Source: a virus
Length of the DNA stretch: 30,413 bases
Strand: one strand, 5' to 3'
IMG/VR virus record: IMGVR_UViG_3300032092_000162
Coordinates: 1-30,413 of that record
Position numbers and translations under genes: made by a program. Below, piece after piece: positions 1-7,376 of the stretch (positions within the stretch are counted from its first letter, which is position 1; each line of letters opens with the position of its first letter). Under the pieces are notes generated by a model that saw only the letters and a program-made list of their open reading frames with translations, had not been told where the DNA came from and searched no databases.

Positions 1-57
1 AATGATTAATAGTATATCCTTTAAATCAAAAGTTATCTCGTTAAACTTAAATGCCAT
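1..57 (-). CDS. Start of the membrane-anchored coiled-coil protein (partial, duplicate copy)
   Basis: This is the first 19 codons of the protein encoded whole at 30027-30335, present again because the window ends overlap. It begins at the ATG ending at 57 and runs off the left edge. It overlaps the 3' end of the next gene upstream (stop at 47) by 11 bases, so the two genes are adjacent in one leftward operon on the circular map. Confidence 0.85.
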   Translation of the reverse strand, partial: MAFKFNEITFDLKDILLII

Positions 58-135
58 TGTCTAAAATGGTTAAATTATTTACGGTTACAAAATCATTACT
101 ATTCTTATAAGTAATATTATTAATATCCATTTTAT
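1..135. repeat. Terminal direct repeat, left copy (circular overlap)
   Basis: These 135 bases return at 30279-30413 with a single mismatch (C at 127, T at 30405). Genes run smoothly across the join, which is what a circular or circularly permuted genome gives when an assembler leaves its overlap in place. A true short terminal repeat cannot be excluded, but its edges fall inside genes and not at a recognisable packaging site. The mismatch may be a real population variant. Confidence 0.9.
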
Positions 136-235
136 CAAACTCTAATAATTTAATCCCATCACCATCAATATTAATATGACTTTGATTTTCATTAATCACT
201 TGAACCCAAACTATTTTTTTTAAATCTATTTCCAT
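47..235 (-). CDS. Small hypothetical protein between tail fibre and lysis genes
   Basis: I do not recognise this protein of about 62 residues. It is acidic and asparagine-rich with alternating hydrophobic residues, suggesting a small beta-strand protein, and has no membrane segment or signal peptide. I chose the ATG ending at 235 because it lies one base after the fibre stop codon; an in-frame ATG ending at 253 would add six residues and overlap the fibre gene. Its stop overlaps the start of the membrane coiled-coil gene (30335/57 on the circular map). Position in the operon suggests a virion or lysis accessory role, which is inference. The copy at the right edge changes one Asp codon to Asn. 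Confidence 0.65.
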   Translation of the reverse strand: MEIDLKKIVWVQVINENQSHINIDGDGIKLLEFDKMDINNITYKNSNDFVTVNNLTILDNGI

Positions 236-236
236 T

Positions 237-1172
237 TTACATTTTTTGAACAATTAAACCGCTTGAAACCGTGCTATTTCCTGTTGCAGCATTAGCAAAA
301 GCATGAATGATATATTGATTTACAGTCCAATCTATATTAAGATTTGAGTTTGCCACTGGTTGTACCGCAACCGAATCACCACTTACTGAAGTAGAAGTAT
401 CAACAGTTTCACTAACTGTTGAAGACTTTATATATAAATTACGTTCCATACCGTAAAAACGACTCCCCGCTGTTTGCGTTCCAACTAAAGTAGCTCCAGA
501 TAGACTAGCACTTGTATTTATATAAATGTAATTTGTAGCTGAACCTGTTGCAGTACTTCTAATTGACCTATTAAATATTCGGCAAACATCGCCCGTTGTA
601 AATGTATTAGCAGGAATCAAAATTGACCTAAGTAATGTTATTGCAGTTGTTCCAGTTAAAGCTGAACTTGTTGCTATATCTTTTGCAATTACTTTAATTA
701 ATCCAGCAATACTGGGTATATCAGTAGTTAATGCCACCGTTCCGTTTGAATCTGGAAATATATAATTTCTAGAAGTAGCATTAATATTTCTGATAATTGA
801 TTTTACACTAGGGTTTGCCTGAGCAGGGAATAGAATCCTATTCGAGCCATCTAATTCTACGTATCCATTTGCTTGACCTTTATTGTTTTGTGTTTCAATA
901 GTTTCACCAGCTATTGTTGTTTGCTCTAATACTATTGGATTCAAAGGATCAGTATTATCTACGTTTGTACCGCTTACTGATTGAACGCCAGAGCCACTAC
1001 CACCGCCTAAAAAAGATAAAGCACTTAAAGCCGTTACGCCATTACCTATTTTATAAGTGCCCGTTTGTTCTAAATAAACTATTTGACCTACTAATAAAAC
1101 TAAACTAGCATTGGCTGTAAACCAAGCATTATCTTTATAACCTAATTGTAGGCTGCCATTAACTATTCCCAT
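237..1172 (-). CDS. Tail fibre / receptor-binding protein with Mtd-N-like start
   Basis: A 311-residue protein. Residues about 8-55 match the short repeat seen at the N terminus of many phage fibre and head-fibre proteins (major tropism determinant N-terminal type): a Trp-containing start, a central G-x-I-V-Y, then a T-G-T-Y-K-I-G-N-G-V-T core and a closing L-S-F-L. A Gly/Ser-rich linker follows (residues about 56-62). The rest is rich in Thr, Ser, Asn and Ala with alternating hydrophobics, as in trimeric beta fibres. It is the last clear virion gene of the leftward structural block and sits before the lysis group. Its start overlaps the upstream stop by one base (TAATG). It probably sets host range. 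No chaperone or enzyme domain is visible. Confidence 0.75.
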   Translation of the reverse strand: MGIVNGSLQLGYKDNAWFTANASLVLLVGQIVYLEQTGTYKIGNGVTALSALSFLGGGSGSGVQSVSGTNVDNTDPLNPIVLEQTTIAGETIETQNNKGQANGYVELDGSNRILFPAQANPSVKSIIRNINATSRNYIFPDSNGTVALTTDIPSIAGLIKVIAKDIATSSALTGTTAITLLRSILIPANTFTTGDVCRIFNRSIRSTATGSATNYIYINTSASLSGATLVGTQTAGSRFYGMERNLYIKSSTVSETVDTSTSVSGDSVAVQPVANSNLNIDWTVNQYIIHAFANAATGNSTVSSGLIVQKM

Positions 1173-1762
1173 TATATTATATCGTCTAAAATTGTTGTAA
1201 CATTATTTGTAATTGTATCACTTACGCCGCTGAATAAAGTAACAAAGTATTCACCGCTTGATGTAAAAGTTTCTATTATATTGCCGTCCTGGTCCTTTAT
1301 TTCAACAGTGAATTGTTGTGGTTGTGGCGTATTAAAGCACGCTAAATTTAATCCAACACGTTCAGTTATTACATCATTCATTACAACACCAAATAAATTA
1401 GCATCGTATTCATCGTAAACTAAATCGTAATTCAGATTGATTGAATTTATTTTGAAATCAAAATTGTATCTGATCTTGTGGTGCAATCTTACCAAATCCT
1501 CTTTTAGAGTTTCTTTAATCGTATCAATATCAGTACTCTTAAAACCTTGAGGTATTTTATTAAAAATAACAATTCTTACATTTGATGAATCTCTATAGTG
1601 TGAGTTTGCCGTGTTGTATGTTCCAGATTGTTGAATAAGAATTAAAATTGCAGGCATTTCCAACCTATCAAATTCTACATTTGCACCGTTTGAAGTGTCA
1701 ACAATAACATTGTAACCAGACATTGTACTGGCAATCGTTTTTATTTTATCGTAGAAACTCAT
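1172..1762 (-). CDS. Putative tail terminator / neck-type structural protein
   Basis: A 196-residue protein without a motif I can name firmly. Residues 1-150 form a mixed alpha/beta pattern: an N-terminal helix, a strand with an Asn-Val-Glu-Phe segment, a P-A-I-L-I-L-I strand, then a long helix in the middle. That outline resembles small tail-terminator proteins that cap the tail tube. The C-terminal 50 residues look like an added beta domain rich in Thr and Gly. It is coupled to its upstream neighbour by an ATGA overlap (1759-1762) and to the fibre gene by a one-base overlap, so it belongs to the capsid-to-fibre operon. The assignment is from size, outline and position only. Confidence 0.45.
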   Translation of the reverse strand: MSFYDKIKTIASTMSGYNVIVDTSNGANVEFDRLEMPAILILIQQSGTYNTANSHYRDSSNVRIVIFNKIPQGFKSTDIDTIKETLKEDLVRLHHKIRYNFDFKINSINLNYDLVYDEYDANLFGVVMNDVITERVGLNLACFNTPQPQQFTVEIKDQDGNIIETFTSSGEYFVTLFSGVSDTITNNVTTILDDII

Positions 1763-2271
1763 TTTTTAAATTTTGGTTCGGTTATTTTTCTTAAATTCTT
1801 TTCAAATTTAATATTTGCCATATCATTTTTTTTCAGCAAAAGAAAATCACATAGTAAAATTTCTTCCGCTTGTCTTATCGAATTAAGAAAGAACTTTTGT
1901 TGGCAGTATATCAAAATATTTTCCTCGAAAGAGGGGAAAAGGACACCTTTGGCAGCCTCAATCTCGTTTACCGTCTGTTTGATACTTAAATTTTTTAAGT
2001 GGTCTGAAACCTTAGTTATTTCCTTTTTTAGATGCTTTAGTTTTGCGCAATATTCGTAAACAGTAATATCGTTTTCGTTTTTCAAAAAGAATTCCTTTAA
2101 ATATTCCTGGTCCCCTCTTAATAACATTATGAATTCACCAACGGTATTGTTTACTATGCTAGGAAACTTTTTTATATAACTATCATCCACTTTACTTTCA
2201 ATCGTATTTATATCATCTTGCGTGATGATACTTGAACACTCAGATAGTTTTGTAGTCTTAGTTATTTTCAT
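1759..2271 (-). CDS. Hypothetical protein between major capsid and tail genes
   Basis: I do not recognise this 170-residue protein. It is charged and mainly helical, with a Lys/Glu-rich middle (residues about 70-100) that could form a coiled coil and a Lys-rich end. No membrane segment or signal peptide is present. It follows the major capsid gene beyond a hairpin terminator and is joined to the next gene by ATGA. In this position head-completion or tail-assembly factors are common, but nothing in the sequence decides between them. Confidence 0.6.
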   Translation of the reverse strand: MKITKTTKLSECSSIITQDDINTIESKVDDSYIKKFPSIVNNTVGEFIMLLRGDQEYLKEFFLKNENDITVYEYCAKLKHLKKEITKVSDHLKNLSIKQTVNEIEAAKGVLFPSFEENILIYCQQKFFLNSIRQAEEILLCDFLLLKKNDMANIKFEKNLRKITEPKFKK

Positions 2272-2274
2272 CTT

Positions 2275-2306
2275 AATAAAAAAGGGTGAGCGTTAACCCA
2301 CCCTTT
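2275..2306 (-). terminator. Rho-independent-type terminator after the major capsid gene
   Basis: Perfect 8-bp stem AAAGGGTG (2281-2288) and CACCCTTT (2299-2306) around a 10-base loop. Read leftward it ends in a run of six T then ATT. It lies 26 bases past the capsid stop and immediately before the next start codon, so it probably lowers expression of the downstream genes relative to the capsid gene. Confidence 0.7.
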
Positions 2307-2331
2307 CTAGGTAAAAATTTGTAATTAATTT

Positions 2332-3555
2332 TTATGGTTTCACAACCGCTGCAGATTTCAATCTTACTAAACCACCTCCTGCTAAACCAACTAATTCGAA
2401 AACATTTTGGTTTTTATAGATGTCGTATTGATTGATTTGTTCTGGAGTAGTATCACCTACAACATTGTAAGCATCAACGTCCAACACAATAGCTAAAGCG
2501 CCATTCGCTGCGTTTACGTGTTTGTTAATAATAATTTCATCAACACCTAATTGACCTGCTAACTCAGCATCACTTGCGTAACGAGTTGTACCTCCAGTTG
2601 CGTAAATATGCTTGGCTAATAAAGTCTTATTTTGTTTTGACATTACTAATACTAAACGTCCCTCAGACTCGATAGAGTCTACTGCCTCACGTACTAATTC
2701 CATTGTAGGAACTGCAGGGGATGCCGTGTTATCCACAACTGTAATGTAATCCGTTGATGCTGAAACCGCAATAGTTTCAAAAGAAGTGATGTGACGAGAA
2801 TCAGAAGTCGAACGTCCGTCCCCAACTAAAATTGCCATTTCAACTTCTTTAGTCCAAAAGTTTGTTAACTCAGCAACGATGTAACGAACTAAAGCAGCCT
2901 CATCTTCAACCTGGCGTAAAGTTTCGTAATCAACTGGCAACAATTTGAAAATTGCTTGCGCTAAAATTGTTTTTGGTGCTAAATCCCAAACTTGTGCGTC
3001 CTTTGTAGTTCCTTTTGTATGGCGACCTGCACGACCAGTTGTTGCATCTTCTGCTAAAGTGTTTACTGGAACCTTGATAGATTTTAAACCAGTTTTGTTT
3101 AACAAAGAAAATAATGTTCCTGCCTTATTGATGTTATCAATAATTGCAGTTGTGATCGCTGCAGGTAATAAAACGCCGTCTGGGTCGATGTCGTTTTTGA
3201 TTTCTGTTTTACAAACCTTAGCCCAATTCTCTTTGTAAGTATCACGACTCGAGTTTTTAATTACGTTGTAAAAATCCGTTAAAGATTTTTTAGTTTTTAA
3301 ATATTCAGTTTGGTTTTTCATAGTGAATTTGTTGTTAATCATATTTTGCATTTCAGCCATTTGTTCTACAGTTGCTAATCCTGCAAGTTTAGATTCTACT
3401 AATGTGATTAAATCATCTTTAGTAACCTCAGCCTCTGCTGATTCTGCCTCTGCAATAGCTGCCTCAAATGCTGCCATAACTTCTGTTTTGGTTTCAGCAC
3501 TTAAAGAGTTTTTTAATTCTTTAAAAAGTGCAACAAGTTTTGTATTTTTTTTCAT
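2332..3555 (-). CDS. Major capsid protein, HK97 fold
   Basis: A 407-residue protein that forms the icosahedral shell. Residues about 1-95 are an Ala/Glu/Lys-rich coiled coil, like the delta (scaffolding) domain that HK97-type proheads cleave away; the protease gene lies just upstream. The remainder shows the usual HK97 features: an N-arm, a long spine-helix region, a conserved L-V-G-D-G-R turn around residue 245, and a C-terminal G-L-A-G-G-G-L-V-R-L strand. The length fits the family. It has its own upstream conserved element at 3584-3616, shared with the tail tube gene, and is followed by a terminator, both consistent with very high late expression. The leader is A-rich without a Shine-Dalgarno site. 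Confidence 0.88.
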   Translation of the reverse strand: MKKNTKLVALFKELKNSLSAETKTEVMAAFEAAIAEAESAEAEVTKDDLITLVESKLAGLATVEQMAEMQNMINNKFTMKNQTEYLKTKKSLTDFYNVIKNSSRDTYKENWAKVCKTEIKNDIDPDGVLLPAAITTAIIDNINKAGTLFSLLNKTGLKSIKVPVNTLAEDATTGRAGRHTKGTTKDAQVWDLAPKTILAQAIFKLLPVDYETLRQVEDEAALVRYIVAELTNFWTKEVEMAILVGDGRSTSDSRHITSFETIAVSASTDYITVVDNTASPAVPTMELVREAVDSIESEGRLVLVMSKQNKTLLAKHIYATGGTTRYASDAELAGQLGVDEIIINKHVNAANGALAIVLDVDAYNVVGDTTPEQINQYDIYKNQNVFELVGLAGGGLVRLKSAAVVKP

Positions 3556-3583
3556 TATTGTTGTTTTTATGTTTTTAATTGTC

Positions 3584-3616
3584 GTAAAAATAAATACTAA
3601 TTTATACTTTTATTTA
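3584..3616 (-). promoter_or_regulatory. Conserved late element (probable promoter) upstream of the major capsid gene
   Basis: A 33-bp AT-rich sequence repeated at 6740-6772 with one mismatch (25 bp at 3584-3608 are identical). Its leftward end lies 28 bases before the capsid ATG. It does not contain the host TAnnTTTG element but does contain AGTATAAATTAGTATT. Presence only before the two genes needed in largest amount suggests a phage-specific late promoter or a shared mRNA leader. It partly overlaps the 3' end of the protease gene. Confidence 0.65.
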
Positions 3617-4167
3617 AAATTAAAAATAAAAGTTTTTTTTGTGGTTTCTTTAACCTCAAATTTGTTTTTAAGTTGCTGCAAAGTTGCTTTTGCTCTTAAG
3701 TCAGCGCCTTGCGAAACCAGAGATACATTCATTAAAACCGCCTCGTCCACAATAAAAGCCTCTTTCTCATTATTCCAACTGCCTTGTGTTGCCCAACCGT
3801 AAGTACTAAAGCACGGATAAATTCCTGCCTCAATCTTTGGAACAACCTCATTAATTATATAAGGAGTTTTTACCAATTCTGCAGAACCCCATAGGTAAGT
3901 ATCTCCGTCCTCAAACTCGACAAATTTACCAATAGTTTCAGCATCCGAATCGTTGTGGTTTAATACCAATGGAATAGCAGAATTATTTTCTTTCACCTTT
4001 TTTAAATGCTTAGAAAAACAACCTTTGTTGTCTATTTCGTAATTCTCATTTCTAACTCCATAATGCGACACATCACCTTTGATGATATATTTCAAAGTTG
4101 TTGCATCTTCACCTACTTTATCAAATTTGTAAGTGGTTGCGTTGTTTATTTTAAATAGTTGTTCCAT
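3610..4167 (-). CDS. Prohead maturation protease, HK97 U35-type
   Basis: A 185-residue serine protease expected to cut the N-terminal delta domain of the major capsid protein during head maturation. Visible family features are a P-L-V-L-N-H71-N strand with the likely catalytic His, a short G-K-F segment after it, a cysteine-phenylalanine-S121-T-Y-G with the likely nucleophile Ser, and a M-N-V-S-L-V-S-Q-G-A-D segment typical of the C-terminal strand. The length matches the family. Its start overlaps the end of the portal gene by 17 bases and the capsid gene follows, giving the standard portal-protease-capsid order. Confidence 0.85.
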   Translation of the reverse strand: MEQLFKINNATTYKFDKVGEDATTLKYIIKGDVSHYGVRNENYEIDNKGCFSKHLKKVKENNSAIPLVLNHNDSDAETIGKFVEFEDGDTYLWGSAELVKTPYIINEVVPKIEAGIYPCFSTYGWATQGSWNNEKEAFIVDEAVLMNVSLVSQGADLRAKATLQQLKNKFEVKETTKKTFIFNFK

Positions 4168-5128
4168 TGTTTGTGATTATTTTTTCAAATATGTAATTTA
4201 CTTTAATAGGTTTTGTAAAGAAAATCTGACTGGCAATATCAAATAATTTATTCGCATAAGCTTTGCAGGTTAAATCGATTAATTCATTCATTGCCTCTTT
4301 TCTATTTGCATAGGTGCTTTGTCCCGATAGTGCAACCAATTCATAAGGTACTTTGTGATAGCCTGCCAGAATCTTAACTGCATTCTCTAATTTTTGTGTT
4401 AGTTCTAAATCTTTGATCGGTAAATTAATTTGTTGGAATTTAGTTGGGGTTTGTGTCATTAGGATTGACCACTTGCCAACCTTTAAACCATACTTTTCTC
4501 GCCATTCAGTTTGTAGCTTTTCTCGTTCCTTATCCCCTAAATTCGTCATCACTCCAGATACACTTTCGGGACTTAAAATACCCATTGCACCTAAATTTTC
4601 AGTAGTGCAATTTATTGCATTCATCAAATTATCAATATGCAAATACATATCCTTACAAGTTTCGTAATCTGTTTTGCCAAACATTTTATAGGTTTCCGAA
4701 TAGGTAACAAAAACACGGTAACCCTCAAATTCTTTATCTAAAGTTATTGAGCCGTCTGTTTCTATTTTATACTTGTTTTCCTTTAATAGCTTGACGTGTT
4801 GTGTATCAAAATTTACAACGAATACTGCCATACCATTAAAGTATAAGGCCTTGTAAAAGTCTCCAAAATTCTTTTCAAAAATGATTTTTAGATTAGCCTG
4901 CAGCAATGTTAATTCAGTCCCTTGCATCGTCCAAACAATACCACTCATTGCATCAATAATCTTCTGGATTAATTGGTATAAAATTACATCTGCAAATTTG
5001 TAATTAGTCAATAAGTTTAGATTGCCAAACATATTGCCTCCAACTATTAATGCCTTAGAATCTCCAGATACTATTGCAGTATTGGTATTTCTAATACTTA
5101 TCTTATATTTTCCGAAACCTATATCCAT
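4151..5128 (-). CDS. Portal protein
   Basis: A 325-residue protein of the HK97-type portal family, short for the family. It forms the dodecameric ring at one head vertex through which DNA enters. The support is the segment at residues about 248-285 (G-Y-H-K-V-P-Y-E-L-V-A-L, then S-T-Y-A-N-R-K-E-A), which matches the conserved helix where portals have G-V-P followed by an S-x-A-N segment, plus an N-terminal region with hydrophobic strands and a D-L-L-type helix. Neighbours agree: connector upstream (10-base overlap) and protease and capsid downstream. The small size suggests loss of parts of the clip or wing. Confidence 0.78.
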   Translation of the reverse strand: MDIGFGKYKISIRNTNTAIVSGDSKALIVGGNMFGNLNLLTNYKFADVILYQLIQKIIDAMSGIVWTMQGTELTLLQANLKIIFEKNFGDFYKALYFNGMAVFVVNFDTQHVKLLKENKYKIETDGSITLDKEFEGYRVFVTYSETYKMFGKTDYETCKDMYLHIDNLMNAINCTTENLGAMGILSPESVSGVMTNLGDKEREKLQTEWREKYGLKVGKWSILMTQTPTKFQQINLPIKDLELTQKLENAVKILAGYHKVPYELVALSGQSTYANRKEAMNELIDLTCKAYANKLFDIASQIFFTKPIKVNYIFEKIITNNGTTI

Positions 5129-5661
5129 TCGTTCAAAATTCCCTCAATTTTACCTACACATTCTAAACGGTAAGCAGTTAATAAATCTGTAATATCCGTG
5201 TCGCTTGGAGTGATGTTGTAAACTCTAAGCATAGTATCAATATCCTGCAGGTATAATAAAGCAGTTTTTCTGTATCTACTAACCTGCTCTAATATACTGG
5301 AAAAATCTGGTTTAAATGAATAGCTATCATTTTTATTTACTGCTCCAAACCTGGTTACTACAGTTTGATTAATTAATAAATCACAATAAGCTAATAGTGC
5401 AATCGTTTTATTTAATCCATTAATGTAATATTCTTTACCGTCCTCGTCCTCATAAAAACCACCGTCAACAATTAAATCCGCAAACGTGTTGCTTGGTGAT
5501 GCAATAGTATTTTTTAAAATGAAAGTATAAACTTCCTCTTTAAAATATTTTTTTACATACGACATTTCAACGGCCTCGATGGCTGCAGTTATTGTTTCGT
5601 CCCTTTTGTGAAAAGAAACGTCCATTAAATTTTTTAAATCACTTATGCTTAGAATTGTCAT
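5119..5661 (-). CDS. Head-tail connector-type protein
   Basis: A 180-residue, mainly helical protein directly before the portal gene. The start (a short D-L-K-N-L-M helix, then D-E-T-I-T-A-A-I-E) resembles head-tail adaptors of the gp6 group, and the T-R-F-G-A-V-N-K-N-D-S-Y-S segment near residue 103 is the kind of motif seen in a protein family common in Bacteroidota phages (I believe DUF6712, from memory). It probably binds below the portal. It is preceded by a tiny membrane protein whose gene overlaps its start by 23 bases. Confidence 0.6.
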   Translation of the reverse strand: MTILSISDLKNLMDVSFHKRDETITAAIEAVEMSYVKKYFKEEVYTFILKNTIASPSNTFADLIVDGGFYEDEDGKEYYINGLNKTIALLAYCDLLINQTVVTRFGAVNKNDSYSFKPDFSSILEQVSRYRKTALLYLQDIDTMLRVYNITPSDTDITDLLTAYRLECVGKIEGILNEWI

Positions 5662-5752
5662 AACTTTGTTTTGCTTTACCGATTACCACTAAAATAACTA
5701 AAGCTACAATTACTGTAGCTATCCCCGTTGCATATCCAAAAATAAAACTCAT
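5639..5752 (-). CDS. Tiny single-span membrane protein (37 aa)
   Basis: An open frame of 37 codons that fills the gap between the connector and the 116-residue protein. Residues 3-24 form one hydrophobic segment (F-I-F-G-Y-A-T-G-I-A-T-V-I-V-A-L-V-I-L-V-V-I), followed by a basic, polar tail. Its ATG overlaps the upstream TGA as ATGA (5749-5752), the same coupling used by several other genes here, which argues that it is translated. It runs 23 bases into the connector gene. Function is unknown; a small membrane protein in a head-gene operon is unexpected. Confidence 0.6.
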   Translation of the reverse strand: MSFIFGYATGIATVIVALVILVVIGKAKQSYDNSKHK

Positions 5753-6099
5753 TTTCTTTTAATGTATTTCGAGTGATACGGATAAACTCTAATAAGCCAT
5801 TCCGCTAACTCATCTGTAATAGTGTTATTGTTTATTCTTTTGCCTCTTATTGTAACGTCTTTGTCACCGATAACCATATACTGGCAGTTTAAATTTTCAA
5901 CTACAATAAGGCTTTTTTTAACCTCAATCAGTAATCTAATTATTTGGTCGGCATAACAATTCTGACAATTTTTTCGCTTTACAAAATCAATTTTCAAATC
6001 TAATGATAAATTTTCAATATCTTTCTTGTCCTGCTTAGATAAACTAAAAGCCCTTAATTGCAGGGCTTTCAGATTATCAAATATGTCTTGGTTGTTCAC
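5749..6099 (-). CDS. Hypothetical protein with C-x-x-C-Y motif
   Basis: I do not recognise this 116-residue protein. The N-terminal half is helical and charged. A C-Q-N-C-Y-A-D-Q-I segment at residues 45-53 could bind metal, although only two cysteines are close together and a third lies near residue 72. The C terminus is basic. It begins within one base of the tail tube stop and is coupled to the tiny membrane gene by ATGA. The place after a tail tube gene is often that of tail assembly chaperones, but no slippery sequence or frameshifted extension is evident. Confidence 0.6.
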   Translation of the reverse strand: MNNQDIFDNLKALQLRAFSLSKQDKKDIENLSLDLKIDFVKRKNCQNCYADQIIRLLIEVKKSLIVVENLNCQYMVIGDKDVTIRGKRINNNTITDELAEWLIRVYPYHSKYIKRK

Positions 6100-6716
6100 T
6101 AAGAAGTTGCTACGTTTGTTAACGCCTCAAATTTTGCTAAAGTTGTAGCGTAATCAGTATCGTACAAGAAGTGTCCTGCTTTAGGGTGCAATTCCTCCGT
6201 TAATACTACAGACCAACCACCGTCAGTATCTGCAGAATATTTATCGTTCTCGATAGCAGTTGCACGTAATCCTTTCTCAAATCCAAATACTTGGAAAACA
6301 GAATCACTTGGAGTACTTGCTTTGTCCGTGTTGTTGTATTTATTTTGGATAACTACAACATACGTTCCGTTTGCTAAACCATCGATAATGTCAGCCGTTA
6401 CGTCTGGATCATTATTTAAAACGGTAAAAGCAACCTCTGAATTAAATTTGTTCGAATTTACTCCAGTTGCCATCGAAATTTTTGTACCGTTAAATGGCGT
6501 GTTGCTTGGGATATAAATAGAATAGGCTTTTTTGCCAACCTTTACTGCTAATGTTTCAATAACATTTTTGCGAGTTCCGTTTTTAACAACGTTTGCAAAA
6601 TCAACATCGTCACGGTTTAATATCATACCAACCGATTCAATGCCAGTTAAAATCGGATTATCACAACTAGGTGAAATATTTTCGCTCACTAATGAGCCAC
6701 ATAAAGTAATTGCCAT
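6099..6716 (-). CDS. Probable major tail tube protein
   Basis: A 205-residue protein rich in Thr, Val, Asn and Asp with alternating strand patterns and no long helices, as expected for a tube subunit. The order of segments (an N-terminal C-G-S-L-V start, a G-M-I-L-N-R-D-D stretch, a central V-A-F-T-V-L-N-N strand pair) resembles tube-like proteins of Bacteroidota phages, but there is no diagnostic motif. The best support is regulatory: the 33-bp element upstream of the major capsid gene recurs before this gene, so both are probably made in large amounts. The start codon follows a run of A residues in the message. Confidence 0.55.
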   Translation of the reverse strand: MAITLCGSLVSENISPSCDNPILTGIESVGMILNRDDVDFANVVKNGTRKNVIETLAVKVGKKAYSIYIPSNTPFNGTKISMATGVNSNKFNSEVAFTVLNNDPDVTADIIDGLANGTYVVVIQNKYNNTDKASTPSDSVFQVFGFEKGLRATAIENDKYSADTDGGWSVVLTEELHPKAGHFLYDTDYATTLAKFEALTNVATS

Positions 6717-6739
6717 TTTCTTTTTTTTTTAAGTTTGAT

Positions 6740-6772
6740 GTAAAAATAAATACTAATTTATACTATTATTTA
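6740..6772 (-). promoter_or_regulatory. Conserved late element (probable promoter) upstream of the tail tube gene
   Basis: Second copy of the 33-bp element of 3584-3616, with one mismatch. Its leftward end lies 23 bases before the tail tube ATG. The divergent glycosyltransferase operon starts 14 bases to its right, so this 69-bp gap must carry signals for both directions. Confidence 0.65.
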
Positions 6773-6785
6773 CTATTTTTGGATT

Positions 6786-7376
6786 ATGAAATTATCAGTA
6801 TTAGTTTGCGGAGTTCACTCCAGAATTGTCAACGGTAAAGCCATTGAATTATTAAACGAATTAAATCGACAAGTAGAGGGGATAGAAGATGTTGAGGTAC
6901 TGTATTTGTACGACAACAAAAAGCGGATGCTAGGTACAAAAAGGAATAATTTAGTGGATGCAGCTGCAGGTGACTATATAACTTTTATTGATGATGATGA
7001 TAAAATAAGCCTAAATTATGTTACGCAACTGGTTAAGGCCATTGACGAAAATAATGTTGATGTGATTAATTTTATTGTTGACGTTTCACTAAATAATGGT
7101 CCGTACAAACCCTGCCATTATAGTATCGCAAACTCATTTGATTTCAATACTGCAGACGGATATTTTAGGCTGCCAAACCATATAATGTGTGTTAAGCGAG
7201 AACTGGCACTCCAGGTTAAGTACAAAGATATTCTTTACGGTGAGGATTCTGATTACAGTAAAAGATTGGCTCCATTAATCAAAACGGAATTAAATTTAAG
7301 TGAAACATTGTACTATTACAATTATCATCAATCCACTACAGAAACCCAACAACACTTAAAAAACAAAAGAAGATGA
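6786..7376 (+). CDS. Glycosyltransferase, GT-A fold, family 2-like (first of three)
   Basis: A 196-residue protein that probably transfers a sugar from a nucleotide-sugar donor. It opens with a strand (K-L-S-V-L-V-C-G-V) as GT2 proteins do, has K-R-N-N-L-V-D-A-A-A-G-D-Y-I-T-F before the metal-binding run F-I-D-D-D-D-K (residues 68-73), and an acidic G-E-D-S-D-Y-S-K-R (151-159) that fits the catalytic ED pair. It is short for the family and lacks a membrane anchor. It begins a rightward operon inserted among leftward virion genes. The target could be a virion protein, host surface glycan or modified DNA; the sequence does not say. Confidence 0.8.
   Translation: MKLSVLVCGVHSRIVNGKAIELLNELNRQVEGIEDVEVLYLYDNKKRMLGTKRNNLVDAAAGDYITFIDDDDKISLNYVTQLVKAIDENNVDVINFIVDVSLNNGPYKPCHYSIANSFDFNTADGYFRLPNHIMCVKRELALQVKYKDILYGEDSDYSKRLAPLIKTELNLSETLYYYNYHQSTTETQQHLKNKRR

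Noticed and set aside
3323-3802. Open frame of 159 codons on the plus strand across the capsid and protease genes
   Set aside because: Hydrophobic Ser/Leu-rich translation typical of an antisense shadow; both leftward genes here have strong family matches and it would have no leader.
6774-6781. TATTTTTG as -7 promoter box of the glycosyltransferase operon
   Set aside because: It would put the transcription start inside the first codons of the gene.
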